Below, in pieces: positions 62,461-64,000 of a DNA stretch of 64,000 nt (position 1 is the first letter of the stretch; every line of letters starts with the position of its first letter). Made by a program: the position numbers and the translations under genes. Source of the DNA: CAIXSE01 sp040769125 (GTDB lineage: Bacteria; Actinomycetota; Thermoleophilia; UBA2241); contig JAXGLO010000001.1 of assembly GCA_040769125.1 (NCBI GenBank), forward strand, positions 248,001 through 312,000, in the 5' to 3' direction. A model generated the notes under the pieces. That model was not told where the DNA came from. It was given only the letters and a program-made list of their open reading frames with translations, and ran no database searches.

Positions 62461-63641
62461 GCGACTCGACGGCAATCCGGGCTGAGGCCGCCGACCGGTA
62501 CTTCATCCGCGAGGACGAGCTGCGGGCGCTGGTCGGCGACATCCTGGCGACGGGTGTGGAGGTCATCGCCCCCGTAGCGAGCGATGCATGCGAATCGCCG
62601 GCGGCGGTGGCGAGCTCGGCCTGCGTCCTCCCCGGCGGCCCGCCGATCCGCATCCAGTACCTGGCCCTCAGCGACGCGGACCAGCTGGATCTCGGGCGGG
62701 GGCTCCCGGAACTATCCCTCAAGCAGCACTTCCTGCCCGCTCACGAGGCCCTGTGTCGCTGGCGCCAGCGCGGCACTACGGCGGTCATCGAGGAGGTGCC
62801 GGTCACCTTCGCGCCACGCGTGATCATCGCCGCCAAGCCCTGCGACAGCGCGGGCCTCGCCGTCGTCGACAAGGTCATGAACTGGGACTACGAAGACGAG
62901 CTCTGGAACGGCCGCCGCGAGGCGACTACGATCTTCAATCTGGCCTGCCCGACGATCGACGACTCCTGCTTCTGCACGGCCGTAGGGTCGGCGCCCGACG
63001 ACGTCAAGGGCGCGGACGGCCTCCTCATGCCCGTCGAGGGCGGCTACCTCGTCGAGCCGGTGACCGAGAAGGGTCGCGCCCTGGTTGCCGCACACCAGTC
63101 GCGCTTCTCGCCGGAGGGCGGTGCCGCCGACGCCGACACACGCCGGCGCCTGGCCGAGGAAGAGAGCGCCGGTGCGCGCGCCCGAGCGGCAGCCAACCTT
63201 GAGATCAATGCCACCGGCGTTCGCGACTGGATCGACACGCACTTCGAGGATCCGCTGCTCGCCGCCCTGGCCATGCGCTGCAACGGCTGCGGCGCCTGCA
63301 CGAGCGTCTGCCCCACCTGCCACTGCTTCGACATCCTCGATGAGGAGGAGGGCGTGGGCCACGGTACGAGGCGGCGCCTCTGGGACACCTGCCAGGCGGC
63401 GACCTTCACGCTGCACGCCAGCGGCCACAACCCGCGCGACAACCAGAACGTGCGGTACCGCCAGCGCATCAACCACAAATTCTCGATCTACCCGCTCAGG
63501 TTCGGGGAGGTGCTCTGCACCGGCTGCGGGCGCTGTACGCGCGTCTGCCACGCCGGCATGGACCTCGTGGAGATCCTGGCCGCCATCGACGCCGCGGCGC
63601 GACGGCCGAGCCAGGGCGCGGCCGCGGAGGTGGCGCCGTGA
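62457..63641 (+). CDS. flxB: FlxB-like iron-sulfur protein (sulfhydrogenase beta-like)
   Basis: 394 residues. Related to the beta subunit of sulfhydrogenases: IIAAKPCDSAGLAVVDKVMN, TIFNLACPTIDDSCFCTAVG, and two 4Fe-4S motifs, CNGCGACTSVCPTCHCFD (about 280) and CTGCGRCTRVCHAGMDL (about 360), with GTRRRLWDTCQAATFTLHASGHNPR between them. GTG 62457 overlaps the flxC stop (GTGA). It transfers electrons between the flavin subunit FlxA and the rest of the complex. Confidence 0.8.
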   Translation: MSDSTAIRAEAADRYFIREDELRALVGDILATGVEVIAPVASDACESPAAVASSACVLPGGPPIRIQYLALSDADQLDLGRGLPELSLKQHFLPAHEALCRWRQRGTTAVIEEVPVTFAPRVIIAAKPCDSAGLAVVDKVMNWDYEDELWNGRREATTIFNLACPTIDDSCFCTAVGSAPDDVKGADGLLMPVEGGYLVEPVTEKGRALVAAHQSRFSPEGGAADADTRRRLAEEESAGARARAAANLEINATGVRDWIDTHFEDPLLAALAMRCNGCGACTSVCPTCHCFDILDEEEGVGHGTRRRLWDTCQAATFTLHASGHNPRDNQNVRYRQRINHKFSIYPLRFGEVLCTGCGRCTRVCHAGMDLVEILAAIDAAARRPSQGAAAEVAP

Positions 63642-64000
63642 ACATCTACCAGCCGCAGCTCGCCGCCGTAACGGCGATCACCGATGAGACCAGCGACACC
63701 CGTACCCTGCGCCTCGAGTTCGTCGACGAAGCAGTCCGCAAGTCGTTCACTTTCAAGGCGGGTCAGTTCGGCGAGTACAGCGTCTTCGGCGCCGGCGAGA
63801 GCACCTTCTGCATCGCCAGCCCGCCCACCCGCAAGGGCTATATCGAGTGCAGCTTCAAGTCTGTCGGCAAGGTCACGACGGCGCTGCGCGAGGTCAACGT
63901 CGGCGAAACGATCGGTTTTCGCGGTCCGTACGGCAACTGGTTCCCGGTCGACGACTGGAAGGGCAAGGACGTCGTCTTCATCGCCGGCGGCATCGGCCTC
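63638..64000 (+). CDS. flxA: FlxA-like FAD/NAD(P)-binding oxidoreductase, partial (runs off window)
   Basis: First 121 residues of a ferredoxin-reductase-type protein like sulfhydrogenase gamma/PyrK. GTG 63638 overlaps the flxB stop (GTGA). The FAD-binding barrel is recognisable in FKAGQFGEYSVFG and STFCIASPPTRKGYIECSFK, with VGKVTTALREVNVGETIGFRGPYG, and the NAD(P) domain opens with VVFIAGGIGL at the window edge. It would oxidise NADH for the Flx-Hdr complex. Confidence 0.85.
   Translation, partial: MNIYQPQLAAVTAITDETSDTRTLRLEFVDEAVRKSFTFKAGQFGEYSVFGAGESTFCIASPPTRKGYIECSFKSVGKVTTALREVNVGETIGFRGPYGNWFPVDDWKGKDVVFIAGGIGL

Overview
The window comes from a high-G+C bacterium that is most likely a strictly anaerobic, Gram-positive-type actinobacterial lineage. 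The clues are dense G+C-rich genes with many ATG/GTG stop-start overlaps, two heterodisulfide-reductase (Hdr) type electron-transfer operons, a flavodiiron oxygen-reducing protein, an S55-type secreted peptidase, and a 2,900-residue secreted surface protein of the GLUG/BspA/DUF4430 type. This assignment is inference; no rRNA or other phylogenetic marker is present.

Positions 1-15,400 look like an acquired island. Base composition is visibly less G+C-rich than the rest, and the stretch is littered with broken insertion sequences (IS982-, IS110-, IS256-, IS3-, IS21- and IS5/IS1182-like, perhaps IS1634-like) and the tail of a restriction-modification enzyme. Intact genes among them are a LacI-type regulator, an MmgE/PrpD-family protein, a NitT/TauT-type ABC importer (binding protein, ATPase, permease), a GntR/FCD regulator, an XRE regulator paired with a small membrane protein, and two overlapping short-chain dehydrogenase (SDR) genes. 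A shared 15-bp box with a TGTATAC half-site lies in front of the MmgE/PrpD gene, the gntR/importer pair and the SDR operon, so these scattered genes look like one GntR-controlled uptake and catabolism regulon. One of the two SDRs lacks the catalytic Tyr and Lys.

Positions 15,471-24,164 carry chromosomal housekeeping and accessory genes: a PPC-domain protein, an S55 (SpoIVB-like) secreted peptidase, RecQ, the fused 23S rRNA methyltransferase RlmKL, and a CoA-binding protein.

Positions 24,391-34,012 hold the most unusual system, a seven-gene overlapping operon of Hdr parts: an HdrB-like protein, an 1,118-residue HdrA with a complete GltD/NfnB-like NAD(P)H:flavin module inserted between two FeS motifs, an MvhD-like protein, a two-cluster ferredoxin, an HdrA-MvhD fusion, an HdrC-HdrB fusion and an HdrC. 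No hydrogenase, formate dehydrogenase or Flx gene accompanies it, so the inserted module is the obvious electron entry point. nadA follows, then a bidirectional terminator and the convergent giant surface-protein gene (35,154-43,856) with a structured upstream region.

Positions 44,456-57,159 carry a zinc alcohol dehydrogenase, a GGDEF diguanylate cyclase, CapA-like and Lgt-like genes, a USP / GH65-phosphorylase / flavodiiron operon, a TIGR00300 (LOR/SDH, ornithine cyclodeaminase-like) gene and an EamA exporter. From 57,434 to the window end runs a second Hdr operon in the order hdrC-hdrB-hdrA-flxD-flxC-flxB-flxA, an NADH-linked FlxABCD-HdrABC electron-bifurcating complex, cut off inside flxA.
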